64,000 nt of DNA from an uncultured Nitrospiraceae bacterium. Lineage in GTDB: Bacteria > Nitrospirota > Thermodesulfovibrionia > Thermodesulfovibrionales > Dissulfurispiraceae. Below, piece by piece: positions 11,004 to 20,790 of the stretch. Location: positions 36,592-100,591 of the forward strand of contig CAIJNL010000006.1 of assembly GCA_903822005.1 (NCBI GenBank), given 5' to 3'. The position numbers and the translations under genes were made by a program. Each line of letters begins with the position of its first letter. The stretch's first letter is position 1. Below the pieces are notes generated by a model. That model did no database searches, had not been told where the DNA came from, and worked only from the letters and a program-made list of their open reading frames with translations.

Positions 11004-12298
11004 TATATTGCCTCCTTCCTGAACTTTCTGGGGTCGGCTATCTTGCCCTCAATGGCAGTAACTGCAGCCACTGCCGGGCTCATCAGATGCACCATTCCGC
11101 CCTTGCCCATCCTGCCGTTAAAATTGCGGTTTGTTGTTGAAGCGCAGACTTCACCCTCTGCGAGCACTCCGTTAGACATGCCGAGGCACGCGCCGCAGGT
11201 GGGATTGGTCACACAGAAACCGGCATCAAGGAATATCTTTATAATGCCGTTGGCCTCGGCCTGTCTGAAGATCTCTGTGGTCGCCGGGGAGACAATGGCC
11301 CTCACAAGCGGCGCTATCTTTTTGCCTTTTACATACGAAGCTGCGATCTTCAGGTCCTCCATGCGTCCGTTAGTGCACGATCCGATATATATCTGGTCCA
11401 CCAGGGTCCCGGCCATCTCGGTCACGTTTTTCACCTGATCAGGCTTGTAACCGAATGTCACCTGGGGTTCCATGTCGGAGACATCGATATCTACCACCTT
11501 CGCGTACTTGCATCCTTCGTCGGACCACCATTTTTTGAATTCTTCCAATGCCGCTTTCTTGTCCTTGTAATCTCCGGATATAAAGGGCCAGAGGTAATCG
11601 AGCGTAACTTCATCAGGCATGCAGACGCCAGAGGTGCCTCCTGCCTCCACAGCCATATTGCAGAGCGTCATCCTGCTCTCCATCGACAGGCCTTTAACAA
11701 CATCGCCGTGGAATTCGATTACACAGTCCGTCGCACCCTTGACCGTTAGCGTCTTTATTACCTTGAGTATTAGGTCCTTGGAATATACTCCTTCAGGAAG
11801 CCTGCCGTTGAGGTTTACCCTGATAGTTTCAGGGTCTCTGAAGCTACAGACACCTTTTAATATGCCGACCTCCAGGTCGGTTGTACCGACTCCGGCAGCA
11901 AACGCGCCGAAAGCGCCATGCGTGCATGTATGGGAGTCACCCATTATCACCGTATTGCCCGGACGAATAAACCCTTTTTCGGGAAAGATTGAGTGGCAGA
12001 CCCCGTTTTGCCCAATATCAAAAAAGTCCTTGATCTTGTGCCTGCGGACCCAATCCCTCAGGATCTTTCCCTGCAGCGCGGTCTGAGAGTCTTTTGCCGG
12101 AGACACATGGTCAATCACGACCTTTATCCTGTTCGTATCAAAAACCCTGTCCTTTCCCCTGGCAACAAGATCATTAATCGCGATTGGAGTGGTTATCTCA
12201 TGACAGAGTACCACATCAATATTCAGTACCTTTGTGCCCGGAAACGGTTCGTCCTTTAAATGCGTCTTGAAAATCTTTTCAGCCAGTGTCATAGCCAT
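11003..12298 (-). CDS. leuC: 3-isopropylmalate dehydratase large subunit
   Basis: LeuC carries the [4Fe-4S] cluster that isomerises 2- to 3-isopropylmalate. The 431-residue protein shows the three cluster cysteines in IGSCTNGR and TCGACLG, together with MGDSHTCTHGAFGAFAAGVGTTD. The length is that of the short LeuC2-like subfamily. A GGAGGAAAGGTGA stretch lies just upstream of the start; MAM gives a choice of ATG at 12298 or 12292. leuCD is divergent from a LysR-type regulator, the usual arrangement for local control. Confidence 0.96.
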   Translation of the reverse strand: MAMTLAEKIFKTHLKDEPFPGTKVLNIDVVLCHEITTPIAINDLVARGKDRVFDTNRIKVVIDHVSPAKDSQTALQGKILRDWVRRHKIKDFFDIGQNGVCHSIFPEKGFIRPGNTVIMGDSHTCTHGAFGAFAAGVGTTDLEVGILKGVCSFRDPETIRVNLNGRLPEGVYSKDLILKVIKTLTVKGATDCVIEFHGDVVKGLSMESRMTLCNMAVEAGGTSGVCMPDEVTLDYLWPFISGDYKDKKAALEEFKKWWSDEGCKYAKVVDIDVSDMEPQVTFGYKPDQVKNVTEMAGTLVDQIYIGSCTNGRMEDLKIAASYVKGKKIAPLVRAIVSPATTEIFRQAEANGIIKIFLDAGFCVTNPTCGACLGMSNGVLAEGEVCASTTNRNFNGRMGKGGMVHLMSPAVAAVTAIEGKIADPRKFRKEAI

Positions 12299-12339
12299 TT
12301 AGTCACCTTTCCTCCATGTAATAGAGGCCTTTACTATTT

Positions 12340-12365
12340 TATGATTATAGGATATCATAATCATA
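12340..12365. promoter_or_regulatory. Inverted repeat, candidate LysR operator between leuC and the regulator
   Basis: TATGATTAT at 12340-12348 is repeated in reverse complement at 12357-12365, with 8 bases between the arms. It lies in the 113-bp AT-rich divergent intergenic region, 42 bp upstream of the leuC start and 47 bp upstream of the regulator start. LysR-type regulators typically bind such interrupted dyads in divergent promoters. The assignment to this regulator is inference. Confidence 0.45.
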
Positions 12366-12411
12366 TATATTAGTAAAATTCATTAATTTCATAATAACCA
12401 TAACTAATAGT

Positions 12412-13290
12412 ATGAATTTAAACCAACTCTTATACTTCAAGGCAGTCTCTGAAACCGGCAGCATAAGTCGGGCAGCCGCCGAATTGCTGATCACCCAGCC
12501 GGCCGTGAGCAAACAGATCAAAGCACTTGAAAACGAACTCGGAGAAAAACTGTTTGACAGGATAGGCAAAAAGGTATTTCTTACGCATGCAGGAGAGATG
12601 TTATATACGCACGTGGAAAAGATACTGCGCACTGTAGATGAAGCGAAGACAGCGGTCAGGGACATATCAGCTGAATGCTCTGGCGAACTCATTATAGGCG
12701 TGAGCGACCACATAAGCATTCACAGGCTGCCGGACGTGCTGAAATCATATATCACCGCTTTTCCCAGGGTCGACCTGAAACTGCGCTGCCACCGGTCCGA
12801 GACGATTTTGGAAATGACAGGAAAGAACCACGTAGACCTCGGGGTAATCACCCTGCCAAAAGACGCCCAAAACATGGTGATGATAAAAATATGGAAAGAC
12901 CCCATGACCCTGGTATTCGTGAAAGGCCATCCGCTTGAATCCCTTCAGACTGTAAAACTTAAGGACGCAGTCAACTACGGCATGATCCTGAATGAGTCCG
13001 ACACAGAGACCCGGCGCGCAATAGACAACGCCTTTTCACTCAGAAAATTGAGGCCCAACGTGACTATGGAGGTCGCATACATAGAGACGATCAAAGGGCT
13101 TGTAAAAACAGGTCTCGGCATATCCATACTGCCGGACAAAGCTGTAGAATCCGAAGTAAAGAGCGGGGAGCTCGGCAAAGCAAAAATTGCCGATGCGGAC
13201 ATCTCCAGGGACCTGGGAGTTGTTTATCTCAAAGACAAATTCCTTTCGAGACCCGCAACCGAATTTCTCAAGATCCTGGGCAGTGCTTGA
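12412..13290 (+). CDS. LysR-family transcriptional regulator
   Basis: The 292-residue protein has the N-terminal winged helix-turn-helix of the family (residues 1-60, including AVSETGSISRAAAELL and QPAVSKQIKALE) and a C-terminal periplasmic-binding-like effector domain with GLGISILPDKAV near residue 240. It is divergently transcribed from leuCD across a 113-bp region with a dyad, so regulation of leuCD by a leucine-pathway metabolite is the simplest hypothesis. The start at 12412 has no strong ribosome site. Confidence 0.92.
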   Translation: MNLNQLLYFKAVSETGSISRAAAELLITQPAVSKQIKALENELGEKLFDRIGKKVFLTHAGEMLYTHVEKILRTVDEAKTAVRDISAECSGELIIGVSDHISIHRLPDVLKSYITAFPRVDLKLRCHRSETILEMTGKNHVDLGVITLPKDAQNMVMIKIWKDPMTLVFVKGHPLESLQTVKLKDAVNYGMILNESDTETRRAIDNAFSLRKLRPNVTMEVAYIETIKGLVKTGLGISILPDKAVESEVKSGELGKAKIADADISRDLGVVYLKDKFLSRPATEFLKILGSA

Positions 13291-13349
13291 GTTCACCGCA
13301 ATTCGGGGATATAATAAGCTGGATCAGTTATTCTGGTCCGGAGGTTCCG

Positions 13350-13748
13350 ATGGCGCACAGCATTAAGGTGAAGATCTATTATGAAGACACGGACGCTGGC
13401 GGGGTAGTCTATTACGCCAACTACCTGCGTTACATGGAGCGGGCCCGGACAGAATTCCTGGCTGAAAAAGGCATAAACATCGCCCAATTTCATGCCGAAG
13501 GGCTGTTCTTCGTGGTGACTCATGTTGATATCAGTTACAAGCGCCCGGCCAGGCTCGGAGAAATAATAGATGTTACAACGGAAGTGGCTGAGATGAAAAA
13601 GGCGAGTATGACCATACTGAACCGCGTATGCAAAGAGGGGTTTGTCATGGTAGAGGCGCTGGTTACCATTGCGTGTATTGATAAAGACGGAAGGCCGAAA
13701 AGGCTTCCAGAGAGCTTCATGGCCGTAAAAGAACCTGAAAAGAGCTAA
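13350..13748 (+). CDS. ybgC: YbgC-type acyl-CoA thioesterase
   Basis: This is a hotdog-fold thioesterase of 132 residues from ATG 13350, preceded by GGAGG at 13340-13344. The frame is open further upstream to 13287 but without a ribosome site. The signature YYEDTDAGGVVYYANYL with the catalytic aspartate, followed by RYMERARTEFL, is characteristic of YbgC/4-hydroxybenzoyl-CoA thioesterases. In other bacteria YbgC accompanies tol-pal and hydrolyses short acyl-CoA or acyl-ACP. tol-pal is absent from this window. It is followed 17 bp later by a RidA-like gene. Confidence 0.9.
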   Translation: MAHSIKVKIYYEDTDAGGVVYYANYLRYMERARTEFLAEKGINIAQFHAEGLFFVVTHVDISYKRPARLGEIIDVTTEVAEMKKASMTILNRVCKEGFVMVEALVTIACIDKDGRPKRLPESFMAVKEPEKS

Positions 13749-13765
13749 ACGAAAGGAATGATATC

Positions 13766-14227
13766 ATGAACATTGACGAAAGACTGAAGGAACTCGGCAT
13801 TATTCTTACTGAAAGTCCAAAACCCCTCGGGTCATATGTTTCCTGTGTCCAGACAGGCAATCTGCTTTTTCTCAGCGGGGTATTGCCGTTCAGAAGCGGC
13901 AAACTTACAAGGACAGGCAGGGTAGGAGAAACCGTAACTCTTGATGAAGCAAAGGAAGACGCGAGACAGATAGTGATCAACGCCGTATCCGTGCTTAAAG
14001 TCAATATTGGAGACCTGAATAAAATCACCAAGTGTGTAAAGGTGAACGGCTTTGTGGCGTCTGCTGCTGATTTTTATGATCAGCCGAAGGTGCTGAACGG
14101 CGCGTCTGATTTATTGTTCGAGATTTTCGGAGAGGCAGGCAAACATGCCCGCGCGGCCGTAGGCGTAAATGCCCTGCCGATGAATACGCCGGTCGAGATT
14201 GATTTTATTTTTGAGGTAAGAAATTAG
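13766..14227 (+). CDS. RidA/YjgF-family protein
   Basis: The 153-residue protein matches the longer RidA-like subgroup: SYVSCVQTGNLLFLSGVLP near residue 25, NAVSVLKVNIGDLNKITKCVKVNGFV in the middle, and ARAAVGVNALPMNTPVEIDFIFEV at the end. The arginine in HARAAVGV corresponds to the conserved substrate-binding arginine. RidA proteins hydrolyse reactive enamine/imine intermediates made by PLP enzymes, which would suit a neighbourhood of branched-chain amino acid genes, though several subgroups have other or unknown activities. Confidence 0.88.
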   Translation: MNIDERLKELGIILTESPKPLGSYVSCVQTGNLLFLSGVLPFRSGKLTRTGRVGETVTLDEAKEDARQIVINAVSVLKVNIGDLNKITKCVKVNGFVASAADFYDQPKVLNGASDLLFEIFGEAGKHARAAVGVNALPMNTPVEIDFIFEVRN

Positions 14228-14362
14228 CCACCAAATCTCTTACTTGTATTAAAGTTATGCATAGTGCACCGCTGCGTTGCTATGGACCTACGTCTGGCTT
14301 ACTGTCATCCGGATTTTAGGTTTGCTTTGATATCTCTGCTATAATCTGCATAAGGTGCCCCG

Positions 14363-15040
14363 ATGAAACGCAAAAAAGCAGACCCGGAAGATTTTTCTTT
14401 TCGCCCGTTCAGGCAACTCAAAGCCTCCATCAGAAAAAGCCCTGCCACGGCTGAGCCGGAGAAGAAATGTCCAGCGCCTCCGCCACCTCCAGGTGATCAC
14501 GAAATATTCCTGCAGGCCATGAAGGACGTCAGGGAGATAAAGGAGTTCAGGGAGATGCCCGTACGAAAAAAGCCTGTTACCGTGATCCGCAGGCAGGAGC
14601 ATCCTGACAAGGAAGCATTAAAGACCCTCGAAGGCATTACACGGGGCAGATTGCCGATAAGGCTTGCGGATACTCAGGAGTATGTTGAATGGATGAACCC
14701 CGATTACGACTTTTCGGCTGCGGTCATAAGGAGACTTCGCGAGGGTCGCTTTGCGGTGCAGGATCTTCTTGACCTGCACGGTTATACTGTGGAGGAGGCA
14801 GATGCAAAGATTGCTGTATTCATGAAGGACTCGCTGCTGCGCAATCTAAGGTGTGTCAGGATCATACACGGGAGAGGTCTCAAGTCACAGAAGGGACCAG
14901 TACTTAAAGGAGCACTGCTGAATTGTCTTTCCGGGCGTTATAAAAAAAATGTGGTTGCATTTGTCACAGCGCGCCAATGCGACGGTGGTCTTGGCGCCCT
15001 TTATGTACTGCTGAAACGGCATACACCCGCAAAAAAATAG
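14363..15040 (+). CDS. Smr-domain protein (putative endonuclease)
   Basis: The 225-residue protein has a charged, proline-rich N-terminal half without a recognisable fold and a C-terminal Smr domain at about residues 135-222. The hallmark DLHGYTVEEA and HGRGLKSQKGPVLK motifs are present. Standalone Smr proteins are related to the nicking nuclease tail of MutS2 and act on nucleic acids. A TATAAT at 14340-14345 and AAGGTG just before the ATG suggest its own promoter with a very short leader. Confidence 0.87.
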   Translation: MKRKKADPEDFSFRPFRQLKASIRKSPATAEPEKKCPAPPPPPGDHEIFLQAMKDVREIKEFREMPVRKKPVTVIRRQEHPDKEALKTLEGITRGRLPIRLADTQEYVEWMNPDYDFSAAVIRRLREGRFAVQDLLDLHGYTVEEADAKIAVFMKDSLLRNLRCVRIIHGRGLKSQKGPVLKGALLNCLSGRYKKNVVAFVTARQCDGGLGALYVLLKRHTPAKK

Positions 15041-15066
15041 ACGTCAATTCACGACTTCCTGCCGGA

Positions 15067-15501
15067 TCAGTATATTGAACGCATCCGTCCGGTCCTCTTG
15101 TCTATTATCACCTTGTCTATTAACACGCCCCGGGGGTCCCTGACATCCGCCTGGTAGAAGATGTCCCGCTCAATGACAGGACCTATCCTTACATCGCGGC
15201 CCTGATAATACTGTGCCATTATCCGGCCGGCCTCATACGCATTGGGGACCGCCCTCCTCTGCCCATACCAGTTTTTGGGAGCAACATACCGGTACTGGTA
15301 CTGAGGGACCGGAACAGGCTGCGGTGCCGGAACAATATATACGCGCTCAACGGCAAGCGCATCCTCACTGCAGAAAAGGCCGCAAAAAAACAGGCCGGAC
15401 ATAGCGAGCAATATACTCAATGACACGATCTTGCTCTTCTTCCGGCCCATCGCTTTTCTGCTGCCCCGATATCTCATTATTATTTTATTAAATATATTCA
15501 T
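15067..15501 (-). CDS. Hypothetical exported protein
   Basis: The 144-residue frame (a shorter start at 15450 would give MGRKKSK) has a basic N region and a hydrophobic segment at about 25-45 ending near SEDALA, consistent with a signal peptide. It is followed by a proline/tyrosine/glutamine-rich stretch and a C-terminal beta-rich part with DIFYQADVRDPRGVLIDKV. I recognise no family. It is convergent with the Smr gene and lies upstream of the two-component pair without being tightly linked to it. Confidence 0.66.
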   Translation of the reverse strand: MNIFNKIIMRYRGSRKAMGRKKSKIVSLSILLAMSGLFFCGLFCSEDALAVERVYIVPAPQPVPVPQYQYRYVAPKNWYGQRRAVPNAYEAGRIMAQYYQGRDVRIGPVIERDIFYQADVRDPRGVLIDKVIIDKRTGRMRSIY

Positions 15502-15625
15502 GATGATTAATACTCAGGGTGCATTCTTCGGTCCCTGCAATCCTTTCCTGTAACAGGATACCAGAACATTGTGAAGCGGCAACGAACAGATTGTGAATAA
15601 TTGTGAATGCCTGTTTCCCATATAA

Positions 15626-16969
15626 TCATGCAGGCAGCTCGACTCTGAAGGCCGTGCCGGCATTCCGCTCGCTTTGCACTTCTATTCTGCCGCCATGGGC
15701 CTCGACCAGTTCCCTGACTATTGTAAGTCCGATACCGAGCCCGCCCTTCTCTCCCCTGTAAAATCTCTCGAAAATAAAAGGCAGGTCCTCTTTGCTTATC
15801 CCCTTGCCGCTGTCGCGGACTTCAATTACAGTCCCGGCTCCATGCGAAACAAGTATCTGCACGCTGCCACCCCGATCAGTGGCCTTAAGCGCATTTGAAA
15901 GCAGATTTATCATGATCTGACTCAGCCGGTCGGGGTCAGCGTTAATGCAGATGACTTCATCGCATACAAGTTCCAACGCAACCCCTTTTTCATCAAAGAG
16001 GAGTTTCAGCCTTGAATATATGCCCTCCATGAACGGCCTCGCAGAAAAACTTTTTTTGCTCATGTAACGGCTGCTCGCCTCTGCTTGTGCCAGTTCTTCG
16101 ATGCCTTCAATTATTTTTCTCAGCCTGCCTATTTCAGCATGAAGGGACTGCAGATTCTCCGAGTCAACCGGAATAAGGCCGTCTATCATCGCTTCAAGTT
16201 CGCCCCGCATGGCGCTTATAGGGGTCCTCAGTTCATGCGCTATGTTGGCCGTCAGTTTTTTTCTCAGAGATTCCTGCATCTCAAGAGAATGTGCCATACG
16301 GTTAAAGGCATCCGAAAGTCTCGCAATTTCATCCCTGCCGGTTATACTGACACGGCTTTTCAGATTGCCCCCGCTTATCTCTGCCGCGGCCCTTGTTAGC
16401 CCTTTTATGGGATTGGTCAAACGCCTCGAAAAAAAGACACTTAAAAGAATAGCGATACCGCCAAGCACCAGCAGCGAGATCAGCAACAGCTCATTGCTGC
16501 GGGAGATAAATACCCCCTCTTTTTGAGGCTTTAGAAAACTCACTTCAATACGGCCTATCTGTTCACCCTCCAGAAAAAGCGGGTACGGGACATATTTTTC
16601 GCCCGATTTGCGCCCTTCCGTGCTGCTTAGCGCCAGTATCCTGTTTACCACATTTTCAGGCTGAAGCCCTACCGCCTTTTCAGTATCAATGACCATGCGG
16701 TCTTTTCCGTCATAAAGCTTTATGTCAAACCCGAGCATAAGGGCCCATATCAGATTTTCAGAAAGGTCTTTTTTGTCCCAGCCGCGCTGTTTGTCATAGG
16801 AACTCTCAACGGCAGCCGTGATCCAGTAAATGCGGTCTTCCTGCTCTCCCTCCAGATACTCCCTGAAGTCCTTGAGCATCAAATCGCGCAGCAGCAGGGC
16901 GGCAGAAAGTGCGGTGAGCGATACTACTATAAGCAGCACCAGAAACTTGAGCCAGAGGCTTTTAATCAT
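15626..16969 (-). CDS. Sensor histidine kinase (HAMP, HisKA, HATPase)
   Basis: The 447-residue kinase has two membrane helices at about 7-28 and 160-180 bracketing a roughly 130-residue periplasmic sensor region, then HAMP (180-232), HisKA with the phospho-acceptor H245 in NIAHELRTPISAM, and a HATPase domain with NLLSNALKAT, DSGKGI and GGLGIGLTIVRELVEAHGG. It overlaps the response-regulator gene by 8 bp and is transcribed after it, so the two form a BaeSR/CpxAR-like pair. The stimulus is unknown; envelope stress is common for this architecture. Confidence 0.93.
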   Translation of the reverse strand: MIKSLWLKFLVLLIVVSLTALSAALLLRDLMLKDFREYLEGEQEDRIYWITAAVESSYDKQRGWDKKDLSENLIWALMLGFDIKLYDGKDRMVIDTEKAVGLQPENVVNRILALSSTEGRKSGEKYVPYPLFLEGEQIGRIEVSFLKPQKEGVFISRSNELLLISLLVLGGIAILLSVFFSRRLTNPIKGLTRAAAEISGGNLKSRVSITGRDEIARLSDAFNRMAHSLEMQESLRKKLTANIAHELRTPISAMRGELEAMIDGLIPVDSENLQSLHAEIGRLRKIIEGIEELAQAEASSRYMSKKSFSARPFMEGIYSRLKLLFDEKGVALELVCDEVICINADPDRLSQIMINLLSNALKATDRGGSVQILVSHGAGTVIEVRDSGKGISKEDLPFIFERFYRGEKGGLGIGLTIVRELVEAHGGRIEVQSERNAGTAFRVELPA

Positions 16970-17663
16970 CCCTTTTGCCTGAAAACCGATACCCGACTCC
17001 GTATATGGTAAGTATATATTCAGGATTTCTTGGGTCTTTCTCTATCTTGTGCCTGATGTTCTTTATATGTGCGTCAATACTCCTCTCGTAGCCTTCGAAC
17101 TGGTAGCCAAGCGCCTTCTCAACCAGCTCTTCGCGCGGAAATACCCGGCCCGGATTCGATGCGAGCACATGCAGCACCTTGAATTCTGTTGGAGTTATGT
17201 TGACGGCCCTGCCCGCCGCATTAACTTCATAGCTCATAGCGTCGATTACAAGTGCGCCTTTGTTGAACGTGACCGGCCCGCCGCTGTCAACCTCGCCTTT
17301 CTGCTGCCTTCTGAGCACCGCCTTGATCCTGTATACGAGTTCTCGCGGGCTGAAGGGCTTTACAATGTAGTCGTCGGCACCAAGCGCAAAACCCGCAACT
17401 CTCTCTTCTTCCGACGATTTGGCAGTTACCATAATGATCGGGAAATCGCCCATCTGCCGCAGTTCCTGGCAGACCTCTTCTCCGCTTATATCGGGAAGGT
17501 TAAGATCGAGCACTGCAAGTGCAGGCATCTCTTTCATTGCTTCAGCTATGGCGCCTTTGCCTGTGTCGGCATGCACTACGCGGTAACCGGCTCCTTCCAG
17601 ATAAACCTTCTCTACCCTGGCTATCTTGGCGTCGTCTTCAACAAGCAGAATGGGCTGTATCAT
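16962..17663 (-). CDS. OmpR-family response regulator
   Basis: The 233-residue protein has a receiver domain with the acidic pair D10/D11, phospho-acceptor D53 in VLDLNLPD, and the switch threonine/lysine in MVTAKS and DYIVKPF. A winged-helix DNA-binding domain follows from about residue 135 (TPTEFKVLHVLASNPGRVFPREELV, IDAHIKNIRHKIE). It is the first gene of the two-component operon and its 3' end overlaps the kinase start. Target promoters are not evident in the window. Confidence 0.95.
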   Translation of the reverse strand: MIQPILLVEDDAKIARVEKVYLEGAGYRVVHADTGKGAIAEAMKEMPALAVLDLNLPDISGEEVCQELRQMGDFPIIMVTAKSSEEERVAGFALGADDYIVKPFSPRELVYRIKAVLRRQQKGEVDSGGPVTFNKGALVIDAMSYEVNAAGRAVNITPTEFKVLHVLASNPGRVFPREELVEKALGYQFEGYERSIDAHIKNIRHKIEKDPRNPEYILTIYGVGYRFSGKRDD

Positions 17664-17809
17664 AATAATAAACTTCCCCCTTTTGGGCCTGAGTTCGCTA
17701 AATCACATTCAGACTATTATATGGCATTAACAAGGTCGGTTTTCAACTGCCTTATCTCATATACGACGCCGGTATTGAGGAAAAATACATTTCAGAGAAA
17801 CAAACAGAT

Positions 17810-20656
17810 CTATGATCTCAACAGCGATTCGAAGGCCCCTGGAGAAAGAGGCCTGCTGTACAGAAAGCCCTGCATCTTGTCACAGCGGCATTTTTTCAGA
17901 AATACCATCTGCTCGCTGGTCTCGACACCTTCGGCAATAGTATCAAGCTTCAGGCTTTTGGCCATGGCTATTACGGCCGTTACAATAGAGGCATCTTCTT
18001 CACCCTTTGCCAGGTCCCGCATAAAGCTCCTGTCGATCTTGATAGTCTGTATTGGCAGCCGCTTGAGATAATGAAGCGACGAATAACCCAAGCCGAAATC
18101 ATCGATTGCGAACTGCACGCCCAGCCCTGTAAGCTTTGTAAGCTTCGGCACTATGGCATCAAGGTTCTGGAGCGCTACGCTCTCTGTAATCTCCAGCTTG
18201 AGCCGGTTCGATTCGAACGAGGTCTTTTTCAGTACCCTTTCGATCATATCGGTAAAGTCGGTCTCTTTCAGCTGGATGGCTGACACATTTACGGCCAGAT
18301 GCAGCGACGCGTAACCTTTGTCGTGCCATTTCCGGGCCTGCACGCACGACGTCGTCAGCACCCATTCTCCAATTGGGACTATCAACCCGGTCTTCTCGGC
18401 TATGGGTATGAAATTTTCGGGAAGAATGATTCCCAGCTCGGGATGGTTCCATCTCAGGAGAGCCTCAACGCCGGATATCCTCCTCGTAACCATATCAAAC
18501 TGCGGCTGATACTGGATGAACAGTTCGTTCTTGTCTAACGCCATCCGCAGGTCATTTTCCATCCTCATCTGTTCAGCGTTGCCGGCATCCATAAAGGGCG
18601 CATATAACCTGAACGTATTTCCGCCATGAGCCTTGGCGCTGTACATAGCGGTGTCGGCCTTTCTGATCAGAGTTTCCGAGTCGAGACCGTCATCAGGATA
18701 TATGCTTATCCCGACGCTCGTAGTAAGATGCATACTATGACCAGCAAGGTTCCATTTCTGATTGACCGCCGAGAGAATCTTCCGTGCGACTTTGATAGCG
18801 TCCTCCTCGTGATTAATCGAACTGAGGAGTATGGTAAACTCGTCGCCCCCAAGCCTGGCTACACTGTCGCTGTCCCTGAGACAGCCCCGAAGAACACCAG
18901 CTGCGCTCTGAAGCAGCATATCTCCCACATTATGGCCAAAGGCGTCGTTGATTCCCTTAAAACGGTCCAGATCGAGAAACATCAGCGCAACCATCGTCTT
19001 TTCCCTATCGGCCTTTGCGATGGCCATGTCCACGCGGTCGCTGAACAGTACCCGGTTCGGAAGGTTCGTAAGCGGATCATGCAGGGCCTCATGTCGCATC
19101 GCTTCTTCCATCATCTTCAGTTCGGTTATCTCATAAAGCGATCCGGTAACCGCAACTTCGCCGTTATACTCTCCCATAGTGCACTGGGCATCTATATCGA
19201 GGATTACCCCGTCCTTGCGTCTGCCCCTGAATGTAAAATGCGGACTTTTGTTTCCGTTAAGCATAACCCTGTCGATGCTGTCAGCGACCGCCTTGCGGTC
19301 AGACTCATTGACAAGCTCACTGAAATACAGCGATTCCGAAATTTCATCCTGCATATACCCGAATATCTCGGCCAGCTTTCTGTTTGCATAAAGAAGCCGG
19401 CCGTTCCTGGTTATAAATATACCTACAAGGGCATTCTCTACAAGATTACGAAACCCTGAATCTCCATTTCCGCCGACAGTGCCGACCGGAGTCTTGTCTT
19501 TTGCGAAAGAATTTTTCGCGGCCTCAATCCCTGGATTATCTGTTTCGCCGGCCACTGGCGTTTCAGACAGCAGATTCGGCGCAACCCCGTTCTTTTCCAG
19601 CTTTTGATAAATATCCCGTGGCGCGGCGACGATAAAACCGGGAGAGTCTTTGTGAGCCCCGCCGACCAGTGAACAGTTTATTGTCACCGAAATTTTCTGC
19701 CCCTCCCTTGTCAGGCAATGGATATGCGAGTTTCCGGTATGGAAGACACCATGCCTCATCTTTGCCGCTATGCTCAACAAGGGTTCCGACTCCACAATGA
19801 TTCGTCCTATTTCCATGCCTTCAAGCTCCGTATCTCCATATCCGAGCATACCTGTCATGCTGCCGCTTGCGTGTAATATCAGTCCGTCATTGTTTGCTAT
19901 CAGATACGGCGTATCAGCATGCCGAAGAATATCTTCAGACAGCTGCTCCAGAGAGAGACCGGGCAGAGATGCTGTCCCGCGTTCCGACGTAACCGCACGC
20001 AGGGAAGCCAGCCAAACAAATATTACCATCAGTGCGGAAGTGGTAAGATAATCAGCGGTAAATCCTGGAAGTATCAGATCTGATGCGGTAACAAATCCGA
20101 CAACAGGAACGACTCCAGCCACAGCCAGAAATACGGGTATACTTCCGGATCTTTTAGATTGTCCCTTTGTAATCTTAAGAAACAGCATCGCCGATGCGAC
20201 ACAATAAATGGAAAAATATATTATGAAGGCCCAGCGCCACATATCATTGAACTCGTTGCCTGATATCCATCCAAGCAAATCGGTCTTTACGCTGGGGGGA
20301 AGAAGCCTTGTTTCCAGTCCCCTGTAGAGAAAAGCTGCTACAGGCAGGTAAATTATCGATTTAATGATCCAGCCGGTACGATTCTGTTGACTTGAAATGC
20401 GCATGGAAAAATGAAGCAGCAGTGCGGGGAAAAGAGCCCATCCTGCAGACAGCCCCGTCAAAAGTTGCTGATCATGATTTGTAACTGATGGAAGTAACGG
20501 ATATAGATAGATAAGAGACAGAAAGAAAAGATTGAGACATAATAGAGAATACACCCCCCCTGATTCGTGCCTCCGGCTGGATATCAATGCAATCAAGCCA
20601 AGACATAAATAGGCTAAGGCCGGCAAAGCGGATAATATAACCACCTGATTAATCAA
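17810..20656 (-). CDS. Membrane PAS-GGDEF-EAL protein (cyclic-di-GMP signalling)
   Basis: The 948-residue protein starts with about seven hydrophobic helices (residues 1-220), resembling the seven-helix N-terminal sensor of some histidine kinases. Two PAS-like regions follow (about 245-350 and 405-520), then GGDEF (about 530-690) and EAL (about 705-945). The GGDEF active site is intact (RLGGDEF). The EAL site is also intact: EALLRW, NVSA, EITES, IDDFGLGYSS, IKIDRSF, AEGVET and QGF. It may therefore make and degrade cyclic-di-GMP. It is transcribed alone, upstream of the two-component pair. Confidence 0.94.
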   Translation of the reverse strand: MINQVVILSALPALAYLCLGLIALISSRRHESGGVYSLLCLNLFFLSLIYLYPLLPSVTNHDQQLLTGLSAGWALFPALLLHFSMRISSQQNRTGWIIKSIIYLPVAAFLYRGLETRLLPPSVKTDLLGWISGNEFNDMWRWAFIIYFSIYCVASAMLFLKITKGQSKRSGSIPVFLAVAGVVPVVGFVTASDLILPGFTADYLTTSALMVIFVWLASLRAVTSERGTASLPGLSLEQLSEDILRHADTPYLIANNDGLILHASGSMTGMLGYGDTELEGMEIGRIIVESEPLLSIAAKMRHGVFHTGNSHIHCLTREGQKISVTINCSLVGGAHKDSPGFIVAAPRDIYQKLEKNGVAPNLLSETPVAGETDNPGIEAAKNSFAKDKTPVGTVGGNGDSGFRNLVENALVGIFITRNGRLLYANRKLAEIFGYMQDEISESLYFSELVNESDRKAVADSIDRVMLNGNKSPHFTFRGRRKDGVILDIDAQCTMGEYNGEVAVTGSLYEITELKMMEEAMRHEALHDPLTNLPNRVLFSDRVDMAIAKADREKTMVALMFLDLDRFKGINDAFGHNVGDMLLQSAAGVLRGCLRDSDSVARLGGDEFTILLSSINHEEDAIKVARKILSAVNQKWNLAGHSMHLTTSVGISIYPDDGLDSETLIRKADTAMYSAKAHGGNTFRLYAPFMDAGNAEQMRMENDLRMALDKNELFIQYQPQFDMVTRRISGVEALLRWNHPELGIILPENFIPIAEKTGLIVPIGEWVLTTSCVQARKWHDKGYASLHLAVNVSAIQLKETDFTDMIERVLKKTSFESNRLKLEITESVALQNLDAIVPKLTKLTGLGVQFAIDDFGLGYSSLHYLKRLPIQTIKIDRSFMRDLAKGEEDASIVTAVIAMAKSLKLDTIAEGVETSEQMVFLKKCRCDKMQGFLYSRPLSPGAFESLLRS

Positions 20657-20790
20657 CAGTTTTTTATGGCCGTATTGTAACCCTCCTCCACCTGAACTAA
20701 TGTTAACTTATTGTTCTTTAATAGTTCAAGGAGCTTCCCTATAAACTAAATCAGCAACATACCTTGCGGACAATTTCGGATTATTGCTTG

